Below, in pieces: positions 23,903 through 36,645 of a stretch of 64,000 nucleotides of DNA. This stretch comes from Trachythela sp. YZ-2020 (lineage: Eukaryota > Cnidaria > Anthozoa > Malacalcyonacea > Clavulariidae): the NCBI GenBank assembly GCA_016169945.1, contig JADLSH010000382.1:1612001-1676000 (forward strand). Direction: 5' to 3'. Numbering within the stretch: position 1 is the first letter of the stretch; each line of letters begins with the position of its first letter. The notes beneath the pieces are model-generated. The model worked only from the letters and a program-made list of their open reading frames with translations. It was not told the origin of the DNA and searched no databases. Both the position numbers and the translations under genes were made by a program.

Positions 23903-24193
23903 CATTATAGTATAGATTTCACCAGTCGGGGGTTCTTTAATTCGGAAATTATATTGTCAAAAACTGTTTGTAATTGATGCAAAATCTCATCATAGGGGGG
24001 ACATAGTTTAGATGTTTATCATACTTTGGTTATAACTACGGTTGTATACATGTGAGTGAACACATCTGTTTAACAGATTTTGACTAGTAAGTATATAGTC
24101 TCAGGTTTCATATGGTCTATCGCAATAACATCGACACTTCCTTATAGCTCCCGAATATTATTTTGCTTATAGAGTGTAAAGTTTGGTTGTAAA

Positions 24194-27100
24194 ATGGATA
24201 TTCAAGCAATATTAATGGTGAGTACTTATAATTAAACACTTATATAATACTTTATAGTGTTGTGTTGTTATTTTGTATCGGCGGTTGACGGTTGATAGTG
24301 TAAGTGTTTACAACAGTCACAAATTCTGCACTGGACCTGATTATTATTTTGAGTACTTATGCAGGAAATGAAATTCAATTCTTGTATTTGTCGTCTGTGA
24401 TAATTTATATTTTATGCACGTGTCATTGAAGGACGTGATGGCGCTTACTGATTCTGTTATGTCGTTTGACTGAGCTATGACTTAGGATATTTGTGTGTTT
24501 CGACTGGCAGTCCGGCGTGTGTTTTCACAGCTGTCGTTGGCTAAAGTCATTGCTTGTCGCAACACGTGGTTGTCAATTATCGGCAACATTTGTACATTGT
24601 ACAAGCTCACGAGACTAACTGTAACTGTGAATATCCGAACAACCACCAGAGACCGAACATAATAACATATTTTCAGTCTCAACTCCAAACCGGCACATCT
24701 TATAAGTGTATGGTATTAACATTAAATTGATTCAAGCAGATTTCAACCAGCATTTTCAGGGAACCTAGCAGACGAACTCTCTCTGTGCATTTTTAATACC
24801 AACTAACTTAGATCAACCTGTCGAATTAACTCAAATTCAATCAATATTTAAGCGTATAGGAGATTTTCTCTGATTCGCCAGATGGAGGCTTGAAGTATAG
24901 AGTTGATATAGTGTGTCATCACAATGAAAATATTTAAGGGTCAAAAATATGTTACGCGAGAAGTGTCACTGGGTTTAAGTATGGATTTAAATTTCAGATT
25001 TTCTGCTTGCCTGATGAGGATATCATTCGGGGAAACGATATAGGCCGAAATATAGTGATATATGATTGATCATTAATATACGATTGGCTAGGAAATACCT
25101 AATAACATGTAGATACGATAAAGACAACTCAAAGCTCAATATATGTTGCACAATATCAGACAAGTCATGAATCTTATTATATGTTGCGTAGTTTATAAGA
25201 GGTTTTTACAGTTTTGACTAGGGTTAGAATGAGTTATTCATACCAACACAGAAAAACGAAACATAAATCGATTTAATATTTATAGACTGGGGTATTTTAA
25301 TTTAACTCGCAGCAACTGAGTATACACGCACCCCTTATTCGTATGAATATGGCCTGGTAGGCAAGTTAAGTGGAACCTTTTAATAGGTAGTGTTAACCTA
25401 ACCATTGAGGTTCGACGAGATATATCACAACAACATGCTTGAATACTTTCGAAACCTTTTGCCTATTGCAACAGTCTGCCGGTTTTATGATAACCTCGAT
25501 ATTAGTTGCAATGCTGCCTTTCATATTGACTATTGGAATATTAGTATTAATAATGTCCGTAATTGTTGGGAATTAACTATAAACCATGATGCTAATGTTT
25601 TCATCATGGGTGATCTGAAGTCATAACCTGGATCGTTATATATACGGTACTTGAAGGATGACGTCAGTAAACCTGATGATGAGGTAAAAGGTGTTGAAAC
25701 GCTGTGTCATAACAATTAAATGTCGCAGAAGTTACAGTCATATATTGAATGCAGAGGAGTTAAATCAGCAGATTGAGAAAGTATTATAAAGACTACTTTA
25801 TTCCAATAGTCATATTGTTTAGGATTTCGGTACAGTCCACGGGCATATACATTTACCCAATATTCTCCAAATATTTCAAAATGGAGTTATTGTACAAAGT
25901 TGTAACACTTCCTAGTTACAGGTTTTCTGGGTGTATTTTTGTATATTTTGGTTCTTTGAAGTATAGACGCCAGGTTTGGTAGAAACCAGCTCGTTACAAT
26001 TGTTCTTGACAAACGTGGAATTTAAAATAGAGAGCTAATAACGACGTCACAGGTGTCATCAGTCCTAAGGCCTCCTATTTTCCAATGCTCCCCCGGACAC
26101 TCACACAGCTTAGCCAACTATTCAGGTATCCAACATTTGTTGCAATCAGCAGTTGTAAATTATTCTTAGGATGACCCGTGCTACCTTATTACTTACGGCT
26201 AACAGTCCCGTCCCCAGGCTCCAACTTGGACGCGTGGATATCGCATGGGTGGCACATCGCTCTAGCCTGCTCTAGGTATACGTATACGGCTGTAGCGCGC
26301 TCCCCCTTTCCTCTGAGTTAAGCCGGCTATACAGAAGATCGAGGGTAGGGATTTACTTCGGTTGGGTAATGTCCCTGTGCTTGATTAACTCAAATAAGTT
26401 GAGATTGGTTGGTTCTCTCATGAATGTATTTCGAGAGCTTTTCTCCGAGTACTGCGGGTTTCCTCCTTCGCTAAAAACTAACCCTTATGCACAAACCCTA
26501 ACTAACCCTCGAACCTTTCTCAATTGGATTGCAAAACCTGTTAAGATTCCCCGTTCACCTTAGAGTGGCAAACATATTAAACTACAGTGTAACTAAACCT
26601 TAAAGATGTTTTCTTCAGCTTAAACAAACGAGTTTTGGATACAATTCCATCGTCACTATATTTACATTTCTTTTCCTAGGTTCTGTATTGTTTGGTTTGT
26701 CAGTATGTTGAGCTAGCTGCCATTCATGCATGTCCCATCAATCAATATGAACATTTTGGTACATGCTGCAATAAATGCGGGCCCGATACATTTGTACTGA
26801 CCCACTGTAATAAAACAACACAGACAGTATGTGTTGCTTGCAAGGTAAGGGTACTAACAAAAAACTACAATTAGGAAACGATGTTCAAGTAATGGTTATT
26901 GAACATGTGACCAACAACGGCAACAAGGATTTAATAATGCATCATTGGTATATAGGTGGCACGGTATGTGATTTTGGTGGCCCAGTAATTTATACATGCA
27001 TATCCCTTTGCTACTGTAACCGTCATTAGTCGCATGTAATTGGAATTTATGCTTCCTGTGTGACCCTATGAAACATTATGCAGGGTATCTTCGGATCGAT

Positions 27101-30100
27101 ACTTGAGCGCCAATTCCTTTTGTCGTAACACAGCTTGACAATTTTAGGGTTATATCACTTAAAATAACTCTATGGAGAACAGATGAGAATTGTATATACA
27201 GTACTTTAACTCTTACTGAAATCTGTCATCACACACGGACACGTAACCCCTAAATTGCTACTCTGATTTCGATGGTTTACATTGATATCGATTGAAGATG
27301 TCCCTCTGGCCTGGGGAAAACCTCGGTCCAGCCGCTCAATCGAAGGGATTAATGACCCGGGTTTTTATCTTTATATAGGATGGCACATTCTCTAAACGTT
27401 GGCATTCCAGGGAAGAGTGTTCTCTTTGTTTGACTCGCTGCCAACCGACAATGGGTCTGGTTCAAACGTGCAATTCAACAGTGGATAGTCAATGTGGTTG
27501 TGTGAAACCTGACCAGTTTCACCACATTGCGACTGATTCGTGCAGGGATTGTTTGCGCTGCCCAATTGGCAAATATCCAGTGAAACCATGCAGCGTGGAA
27601 ACAATTTGTGCTGCTTGTCCAGAGGTACGTCTGTCGTCTGAGCAAAATGCGGACGTCTTTTTTTCTATGCGAGTTAAAGGCTGAAATGTTTGGTGAAATC
27701 GCATTAATAATAATGAAAGCTTGAAAACCTCGTGTAGCCTAATTGAACATCAGGTAGTTTCTCAACTAATCATGTGCATTTCATTTTCAAGTCCAATCAA
27801 TTTTCATTTAAAAATATTTCTCTCTAATGTAAGGTTTTATATAATGTACATGCACAACGATTATATTAAAAGAAACCAATTTAGCTTTGTGCATGAAATA
27901 AGGCTGTTTACATTTAATTTGACGCCATTATCCGTCTCATAATTGGCGCCAATGTTTTCAAGATCTTACCAAGACTCCGCAATTTTATGATTTTAGCTTC
28001 TTTCTTATGACATAGTTTGTATACCCAAGCTCCAAATTTCGTCATGATGAGTCTCACAATTATATCTTTTAAACATTTCTATTCATTAAGAAATGTAGGC
28101 CTATATTTGTGCGAATTTCAAGGGATTTTCTTCTTTTGGTACTCATTTTCGTAAAGCGATTTTACTTCACATTTCATGCAGTTGGCTTAGAGCATAAAGA
28201 CTGCCAAAATTGTATAAGAGAATGTTAAATAAGATGCAAAAATCTACAGTAGAATATTGGTAAAATTATTTAGGCTGAAATGCAACTAGATCTTAGTCGA
28301 TTGGCATTTTCATGACACATAGAATACAGGGTGTACAAAAAGAAACAGAGTCCTCGATTCAAATGTAAATTTTGAAAACTAAGACTAATGTCGATTTATA
28401 TTCATTTTGAAGCGTAGCCATCCAGCTTTCTAACGGTGGGACACCAATGACCACTTGTTCAAAAGAGAAACGAACATGCTTTAAAATAAGACCTAAATCA
28501 CTTTATAAGATCTTATGACTAGTATTCCGAAAATTGTCAGCGTAATTACAATATAATGCATAGTGTGTCTATGCGAGCCGTATAGCGTGGCGAGAAACAG
28601 TGAAACAGCATTCTTTTTGCTTGTTGAATTAATCTATCTATATAGCATTTGTCGCGAAAACGGCGTTCTTTCGATTGTACATTCCGGCACTCGTGTCAAA
28701 AACGCCGAACTGAACTTTCAGCTTTCTATTTCATGGTAGCTATATAGTTATACCGACCAAACATTTACTCATGACCTTGTTGTTCTATTTTTGTAGAATT
28801 ACTTTTCGAACAAGACTGACAATTTCAATGTTCTGCAGTGTGTTAAGTGCACAGAATGCGAAGTGTATGACGCGTTGTGTAGATCAACACATGATGCTGT
28901 TTGTGCAAAAGAAGTATTCACAACTCCACAACAGCAAACTTCTGCAGATGGCACATCCACTGGAACAACAGGTATAATTGTAAAACCTTTGACGCGAAAG
29001 GTAAAACTTTTACCCAGCGAAAATCTAACAGATTGTTGCAATATAGATAAAAATATATACAGTTAGCTTCTGTAAGATGTATAATATCAACGTGCCCGGC
29101 ATTGTTACGGCAAGCCGAGGTGGATAACATTGACCGAGGTCTGTTAGCTTCGTTAACAGCATTCATTGTTTTTTAACAATTGTTTTATGATACATTAAGA
29201 CAAGTAAGCCAAGACTTTCGGCCGGTGGGAAAAATGCAAAAACACATAAGTTAACATTCAATTAAACAATAAATACTTGTTGAAGATGGTTTTGTATTGT
29301 TTCCTGGCCTTTCAAAATTTCGCGGGCTTTTATGGCTTTAAAACAAGCTGCCGACCGCACGGGGGGGGGGCTTGGGTTCTACAGCGTGCAATGATAGTTT
29401 TTTTGGATCGAACTTCGATCCAAAAAAACTATTATTGCGTGCTGATGACATCAGCAGCCGAAATAACGTGAGAACTACAGGATATTGAGAATTATCCGGG
29501 GCTTTTTGACCAATCAGGAACGGGCTAGAAAAAAGTTTAAATGTACAATATTTAGTATTCTCTTTGTTGAGGGGAAGGAACATTTACGAAGAAAGAAATT
29601 CAAGAAATGTTCATTACCTCATTTTTGTGCGTACTGTACAAAATGTTCATCCAAGCATGCGCATGCACTCATTTATTATTCAATACCCAAATTGTCCTAT
29701 AAAGTCCTATAATCTTATCACGTGCATGCGTTTTATACCTGGTGAAATTCCCCTGGGGCCTGGTCATTAGCCCTTTCAAGAGAATTATACTTTAACTCAA
29801 TTGAGATTTAAACTTGCATCAAAGAATACCAATGAACGTACCATGTCATGTATACATACTATCTATTTGGTAATTCAATAACATTATACCCAAAGTTAGC
29901 ATATATGATTGACGACTAAACGATATGATGCAATAATCACACTGCAATAGGTTTTAAGCATGTGGCGATCAGTTTGCATGCATGCACGACAATTTTGAAG
30001 GACGATGCGTAACGTACCGCTTTACTGAACCAATCAAATTTCGTATAACATCATTTGCATTACAAATCGTCGTGGAAAATCGTTCCGTATAAAAGCACAC

Positions 30101-33100
30101 GGAGCCGTGCTTAATAAAAGACCACATTATACAACAACGCTCAATTTCTCATTCCTCATTATAACGAAAAAAGTTGTTGATTCAGACATTTTTGTTGATA
30201 TTACTTGATTGCTGTCAACTTTAAAGTTGTTGATTTTTCGCATGTGTAGAAAACAACAAGAGGTCGTGCTCAGTGGCGTGCTGGCAGGGGGGGCCGGGGG
30301 GCCATGGCCCCCCCAGCGAAGATTTTTAAGGGGGCGCCAAAACATAAATGGGGCGCAGAAATTGGCACAAAGAATAGAAAAAAGGATTTTTTTTTGTTTG
30401 GAAGTAAATTTTTGTAGGAAGAACCGTTTTTATTGGTTAAATAGTAATATGAGAACGTTAGTAGTCCGGGAAAAATTTTTAAACAACAACATTGTCGGCC
30501 CCCCCCCCCCTCCCCCCGTCGACACATAAAAAAAAATATTTATCGCGTCAAAGAGGCTAAATTTTACACATATTACAAGGGGGCGCCAAATTTCCAGCTG
30601 GCCTCCCTTGGTGAACACAAGCCAGCACGCCACTGGTCGTGCTGGGCGATTGCTCCGTATGTCGCCATTTTGTAGAGAACGGATTTAATGCGGAAGTACA
30701 GTAAATTAATATCTTTATGTGCGCCAAAACGCTTTGTAAATCTAAGCGCTTAACCTGGGATAACGGCTTATCATGCATCACACAATACATGTTAGCTTAG
30801 GATAATTGTTGCGTCATTCGGCAAACTTTTTGAATAAAACCCAGAGTCTGATAGTTTGGCAAATACCAACCGGAATCACGCTTCATTCGAAATTAGTTCA
30901 GAAACTCATTGTTCATTTTCAAATTCTCTAATTGGGTGAATCTATTTATTCGTCTTTCAGAAACATGGAATCCCAAAGAGTCAAATTTAGGAAAGAAGAA
31001 AATTGATCCAGTAATAATAGTCGTAGTAGTGTGCGAGGTAACGGTAGTGATCGTCATAGCTTTTAGCATTTACTGGAAAAATAAGAAAAACAGATATGCA
31101 ACTCGTCGACGAGGTGGATTCAATTTTATTCAAGAATCTAAAGGAAGAGCTTTTTCGTTTGGAGGTTTGTCGATCTTATCACTTTGTATTAAAATCTCTT
31201 ATTATATTATTCACTGGCCGATACAACAAAATGGGTTTCGCTTGTAAATAATAGGATCAAATGTACACAGTATATCGGTGTTAATTTTGACCAAATTGTT
31301 AATTGTTTTCATATGTTAAAGTTTATAATAAATAGGTAACATGCACAAAATGTCAAAGTACTTTTGCGATGCGGCCTATACCTTTCGGCAGAATCAGTGA
31401 CTAATATGTCTAGTCAAAAATATTTCACTTTTACCTGTGGTCACTGGTACGGGACTGTCCTTGCCACAGGAAATAGTTACGTCAGTTTGTCGTGTTTGCT
31501 TGCTGAAAATCTTTTAGCGAGTTTGAGTTCGTGATGTTCTATTAATTTTCATATTAAGGTGGCTCGATACACTTTTTAAGTAAAAGTTGAAACACTCGAA
31601 ATTTCGTTTTTTCTGCTGATTACAGGGTCATAAAACCTCCAGACCAAAAGAGAACATCGAATTGAATAAAAATCAATATTAATGTGCGAGTTTGTATTGT
31701 TGCCATGGCAACAATACGCATGGAAACATCGGAAAATATGGGAAGCATGAGCGTTTATTTCAGAAACGAGGTCGGTGACACCCATTTTTTTCATTGCTTA
31801 TCGTTTTTATTTACGTCAACGAATCTAGTGTGAAAGTTTAAAAAAAATCTGTCATGCCAAACTTTGGGAATTGAAAAATGGCTTTTTCTAAAAATTCGCA
31901 TGACAGATTTTCGAGATATTTCACTATTTTACTCAGCGTATATTTATCTATTTGCATGCAAAATTTTAGGGTACCTTACCGAACTCGTTTCTTAAATATT
32001 TAAGGTTTTCTATGTCCACATCCGGCGCGGCCAACGTTTCTCGACTTGTGCAAGATCAATGAATTGACATGCGCGAACAAAATTTTGCAGGCGCAGCTCC
32101 AGAAAAACACGCACATCCCACGTAATCAAAGTTATAGTGTTTACTTGGCTGGAAAAGCAAATATTTTTACTATTTTCCTGCTAACTAATGGGGTAACTCA
32201 AAGAAAACAGACGAAACTATCTCAGACCATCGCTTTATTGCATCGTTTGACATAAGATATGTATGACATGTATGAATATTTTGAACTTTTGACTGTTTTT
32301 ACTTACAGTTTTTGACTTCGGCTTTCGTAACGGCAGTTTTGTTTTCATGCTGTTGTTGACATAAAAAACAGTTCGACGAAGCGAAAAATGCTGTTTCGCT
32401 ACACGTTTTTGCTATTACTAACACCTTGTAATATATTTACTTTTGTAAATGAAATTATAAATGGCATGCGAAAGCCGGTTAAAAGCCGAAAACCGGTTTT
32501 CATAGAGTTTCAACTTTAAACATTGTTTATTTCAGCTTAAAACATCTTATAGAAAGACTAACAATTCAATTTAAAGGTTAAATTAGTACGACATTTTTTC
32601 TTTGAGGAAAATGAAAACTAGGAAGATTTAAAACATCGAAATAAACTTGTTTTGTAGTTCTTTTTTTGACTTTAAAAATGTTATTTATTTTTGCATGATT
32701 TTTACATGCAACCTTCGCGCGAAAACACGACTTGGTACACGAACCACGCACAGTGCGAGATTAGATACCAGTTCCCCTATGATGAAAAGGGTATCGAGCC
32801 ACCTTAAATTACTATTTAGGAGGTGGGTGCCTTGCATGGGACCTTTTATAAGAGTCCCGTTCGTACCTTACCTTTTTGGATCAACATTTGATAGCTAGGT
32901 TATCTTACTAAATGTGATATTTGTTCTGTTAATTTCTTTGTTTATATATATAGTCTAGGACCTGTAAAGGAGTTTGTATGCATTTCATTTAGGACAGATT
33001 ATCTCAACTGTTTTAGGGTCAACATGGCATATGTGAAAGTCCTGAAAATGACCACGCCCAGAAATGGCACTGTTGGCATAGCTCTAAATCCTGAACCTTT

Positions 33101-35581
33101 GAATTGCTTATAGTGTTTAGAATGCTTGCTTTTATGGGTAGTCACTGGAGGGTGAAATTTGTCTAGGTATCATATTTTACAAGAAAATGACTATGCACCA
33201 TCCCAGGTCAACTGCTAATTATGCATCAAATTACTCATTCACCTGGCAAAGTCTATGTTTTCTTATTTCCCAAACATTTTTGTCATAGGATGAAAAAATA
33301 TGCTTATTTTAATATAATTATTTTAAATTTCATAAGGAATGATATTTTTTTGTTGAGATATAACACATTTCATTTCACTTACCCCCCGCCAGAACACGAT
33401 TTCAGCCATATTTTGCCGATTTGTTTGCTTTTTATCTATCATCCAAATGTTCTACTTTAACACAATGCTAGTTGACTAAAAGAATAATTCAACCAAGTTT
33501 CGTCGCCATGTATTTTATATTCGATTTTGTGTCCTTCGACATTTCCTCAATTATGTAGCCATTGCAATGTCTCGCAGCTTCTCTGCCCGATAAATGCCAC
33601 TTCTTCGTACACATCTGTATTTATATTACAGTATCCAAAAATAATTGATTGTAGAATAGTCCCAATCGAAAATTACTCCCATTACTCCTTCCCTCGTTCC
33701 CAAGAACGAGAATCTAAAACAAAAGGTTCAAAATAATTTGAAAGTCTCGCGCAATCTTCACGAAAACCGCTCGTGGGCAACATTACAGGGGCAACATTTT
33801 CACGAATACGTTTGTTCGCGATCACAGCAACCCAAACTCCCAAAGTAAAGTTCGTGTGTTTAACTGTTTATATGTTTTATGACAAAATAAACAAATATTC
33901 GCGTAATTTTGTATTTTTCTGGTAAAAGAAACCAGAGATTTACGCAATCTTTTGCACCACCAAACGTATTCGTGAAAATGCTGTAATGTTGCCCACGAGG
34001 AGTTTTCGTGAAGATTAGACTTTCAAATTATTTTGAACCTTTTGTTTTAGATTCTCGTTCTTGATGAACGAGGAAGGTTTCACTCCCAAATGGGAGTAAT
34101 GGGAGTAATTTTCGATTGGGACTATTCTACAATCAATTATTTTTGGATACTGTAATATAAATACAGATGTGTACGAAGAAGTGGCATTTATCGTACATAA
34201 TTGAGGAAATGTCGAAGGACACAAATCGAATATAAAATACATGGCACTACTCCAAAACCCGACGAAACTTGGTTGAATTATTCTTTAGTCAACTAGCATT
34301 GTGTTAAAGTAGAACATTTGGATGATACAAGCAAACAAATCGGCAAAATATGGCTGAAATCGTGTTCTTGAAATGAAATGTGTTATATCTCAACAAAACA
34401 ATATCATTCCAATTTATAATAATTATATTAAAATATTTTCATCCTATGACAAAAATGTTTGGGAAATAAGAAAACATAGACTTTGCCAGGTGAATGAGTA
34501 ATTTGATGCATAATTAGCAGTTGACCTGGGATGGTGCATAGTCATTTTCTTGTAAAATATGATACCTAAACAAATTTCACCCTCCAGTGACCACCCATAA
34601 AAGCAACCATTCTAAACACTATAAGCAATTCAAAAAGGCTGTAGCTTTGGCGGTTCAGGATTTAGAGCTATGCTGACAGTGCCGTTTCTGGGCGTGGTCA
34701 GACTTTCGGCACATATGCCATGTTGACCGCCATGGTCATTTTACCCTAAAACAGTTGAGATAATCTGTCCTAAATGAAATGCATACAAACTCCTTTACAG
34801 GTCCTAGACTAATATATAGATCCAAATAAATTTGTTAAAATTAAAAAAATTAAAATTAAGGGGCGGGGGACTTATTTGAGAGGGTCTTGTTAGAGCAGTG
34901 TTTTAAATAATTATTGTAATAGCAGGCTGAATTTCAAAAATAGGCGTCTAGATTTTGCAAATATAAGCAAAGAAATAGGCGGCCGTGAAAGTCCTAATAG
35001 GCTGCGGTAAACCGGCGGTAACCGCCTTTTATTGAAGACATGCACTGTTAGAGAGATTACGGTTAACATCCCATCGTCTTCTCCTCGGATAATCTTTCAG
35101 TATTTATTGGAAATAGAAAAAACGTTTGAGAAACCGTACAGTACGAGTATTTTTCTTGCATTATTACCAGTATTTGTATCTATTAACGCAATTAGAGGTT
35201 GCCTCTTTTAAGGTCTCGCAAATCCAGCCCCCATTGAGAATAATTTCATTTTCACCTTCAATCATCTTTCTGTCATTTCAAGGTTTGTTGCTACGCGACC
35301 AACCTGCCAGAATCATATTGGGTCTTCATACACTGTTAACTCCAGAAAAAACAAATAACTGGAGAACAGTGGCAGCTGAAATTGGTGTACCCGAGCTCCA
35401 AATACAGAATTTTGAAACGAACCTGGAAACAGCAGCTAAAGAAATGCTACATTTTTGGGGTACGTCGAGAGAAGCAACGGTAGATAGATTGTACGAGGCA
35501 TTGACAAAGATCGGGAGAGATGATGCTTGTATATATCTAAAAGAAAATGTAGAATTAGAAGGCGAGGAAACTATTGTTTAA
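24194..35581 (+). CDS. TNF receptor superfamily death receptor, six exons, 370 aa
   Basis: Exons 24,194-24,217, 26,680-26,844, 27,379-27,624, 28,797-28,971, 30,961-31,164 and 35,283-35,581 join in phase through GT/AG introns. Exons 1-2 encode a signal peptide (residues 1 to about 25, hydrophobic LMVLYCLVCQYVELAA). Exons 2-4 encode TNFR-type cysteine-rich domains (for example CCNKCGPDTFVL, CSLCLTRCQP, CRDCLRCPIGKY, CVKCTECEVYD) and a Thr/Gln-rich stalk. Exon 5 encodes one membrane span (VIIVVVVCEVTVVIVIAF) with a basic stop-transfer. Exon 6 encodes a death domain (NWRTVAAEIGV, AAKEMLHFWG, LYEALTKIGRDDA). It should bind a TNF-like ligand outside and recruit death-domain adaptors inside, at the plasma membrane. 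No frameshift is seen. The 24-nt first exon rests on its strong donor and the resulting signal peptide. An AATAAA lies at 35,834. The ligand and nearest vertebrate receptor cannot be told. Confidence 0.85.
26195..26582 (+). mobile_element. tRNA-derived SINE, copy 2 (intron 1 of the death receptor)
   Basis: The head is disrupted (gggtggca, then tgtagcgcgctc and ctctgagttaagcc). The body gggtaatg..aagttgagattggttggttctctc and the end ttgcaaaacctgttaag..agtggcaaacatattaaa match the copy at 42,005-42,246 in order, with an extra about 80 bp (26,430-26,510) in this copy. Confidence 0.8.
29385..29441. repeat. hairpin with tttttttggatcgaa arms
   Basis: gatagtttttttggatcgaa folds on ttcgatccaaaaaaactatt. 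It lies in intron 4 of the death receptor. Confidence 0.8.
30271..30635. mobile_element. 365-bp non-autonomous hAT element with perfect 8-bp target duplication
   Basis: Ends CAGTGGCGTGCTGGC / GCCAGCACGCCACTG (15 bp, perfect) are flanked by GTCGTGCT at 30,263-30,270 and 30,636-30,643. The interior has ggggggccatggcccccc and polyG/polyC runs, as does the copy at 40,431-40,968. It sits in intron 4 of the death receptor and has no ORF. Confidence 0.9.
31558..32803. mobile_element. 1.25-kb TTAA-flanked non-autonomous element
   Basis: Ends GGTGGCTCGATAC / GTATCGAGCCACC are flanked by TTAA on both sides (31,554-31,557 and 32,804-32,807). TTAA duplications are typical of Kolobok and piggyBac. The ends resemble GGTGGCTCCCTACAG of the elements at 50,268 and 56,895. 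It is in intron 5 of the death receptor and has no supported ORF. Confidence 0.8.
32945..34815. repeat. 1.87-kb near-perfect foldback (giant hairpin)
   Basis: The sequence from tagtctaggacctgtaaagg (about 32,951) to about 33,825 returns as its reverse complement from about 33,957 to 34,810, leaving a loop of roughly 130 bp. The arms differ by scattered substitutions and small indels. It lies in intron 5 of the death receptor, so the pre-mRNA could fold into a duplex of more than 800 bp. Small frames in the arms are mirror copies and are not supported as genes. Confidence 0.9.
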
Positions 35582-35839
35582 TGGTAAGAAGAACGCGATA
35601 ATAAGTTTAATATAGTATATTATTGTCAGTAAAGAATATTTCTATATCATATTCTGCTGTAGTATTGCAGTATGGTTACTGTTTTGAATTAAGAAGTCAA
35701 ATGGAATTGATCATCACATTCGGAAATCATATGGGTAAAAATTCCTAATATTCTATTTGGGCTTTAACTGTGGTCATAAAAGAAAGATTTATATGCACAG
35801 TTCCTAAAAAATACATAATTTATAAATTACTTTAATAAA

Positions 35840-36645
35840 TCTATAACTTGAGTGAGTTTCCCCTTGGCAGTGCCCATTTTTAGGACTCCCCCTTGTAAAA
35901 ACAAGTAAAATTATCGTTGCACATTGGACAGAGCAAAGAAAATATAAGTAGCTAGTATGGAAGTGCTACACGTCCTACACGGGATTTGCTTTGGTAAGTT
36001 TCTCAGATAAGATAGGATAACTTTATTATGCTTACCTTTGCATCTATTATGCTTACCTTTGCATAAGATTATTACAAAAATATGAAAATTGACGATAATA
36101 TATATGTACAATAAGCCCCCTCTCAAATAAGCCACTCTCTCTTATAATTCCTCCCCCCATAGATTTTGAAGCTCGTGCAAGTTGCTTATAGACTTTATGT
36201 AATAATTGACGTACTCATAATTACCCCCACGATTATGGATGTATAGGCATAATTTGAAGGGACATCGATTGAAATTTTTTTAGATACGCTAATATAAAGA
36301 TTACTTGTTGATTTGCAGAAAGTGGGGTATATAGGAACAATACCTTGTTATTTTTAAGGAAATCCGTACATATTTTGTTCCTTCTCCATTTTCGAGATTT
36401 GCTTTGCATGCATGTGTATGTTATCATAATCCACACGGATCAATATCGTTTCCACATATACGTAGGCTAAAAAAATAATGAAGTTCGGACTAAATATACA
36501 AAGCTTTTTCTGCCTATATAAAAGCTTCAATCCGTGGTGTTTCAGCATAGGTATAGCCGTTTTCAAATATAAAGTGCTTGCAAATTCTCATGCACAACGT
36601 TAGCGTGAAAAGTACAATATATGTACATATACAAATATATATACA
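35840..36645. other. no gene seen
   Basis: AT-rich sequence downstream of the death receptor. A short direct duplication (attatgcttacctttgcat) lies at 36,024-36,065. Nothing else is recognised. Confidence 0.4.

Larger units (their letters stand above)
13411..23908. mobile_element. complete IS3EU-like DNA transposon (10.5 kb) with target duplication
   Basis: The element occupies 13,417-23,902. It begins TATGGAGGGTGATTACCGCC and ends with the exact inverse, and is flanked on both sides by CATTAT (13,411-13,416 and 23,903-23,908), a perfect 6-bp target duplication. The inverted repeats run to about 13,711 and 23,607 (about 295 bp) and contain a small internal repeat of about 21 bp (aattggattttgctattaaag). 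Inside are two convergent spliced genes, a DDE integrase-type transposase (plus) and a HECT ubiquitin ligase (minus). Six-base duplications and an IS3-like integrase match what I know of the IS3EU superfamily; that name is from memory, while the boundaries are read directly. Confidence 0.9.

Noticed and set aside
25010..25060. Second hammerhead-like motif (CTGATGAG..GAAAC)
   Set aside because: The core words are present, but I could not pair stem I or stem III with a suitable cleavage triplet upstream.
25668..25710. CTGATGATGAGG..GTTGAAACG resembling a hammerhead
   Set aside because: Stem II does not form and no cleavage site pairs with the sequence after GAAAC.
5228..28340. tacaccctgta at 5228 and acagggtgtac at 28,325 as ends of one transposon family
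   Set aside because: The similarity is only about 12 bases and neither has a visible partner end.
33527..34242. Matching small ORFs in opposite orientation (33,527-33,736 and 34,015-34,242)
   Set aside because: They are the two arms of a foldback; no protein family is recognised.
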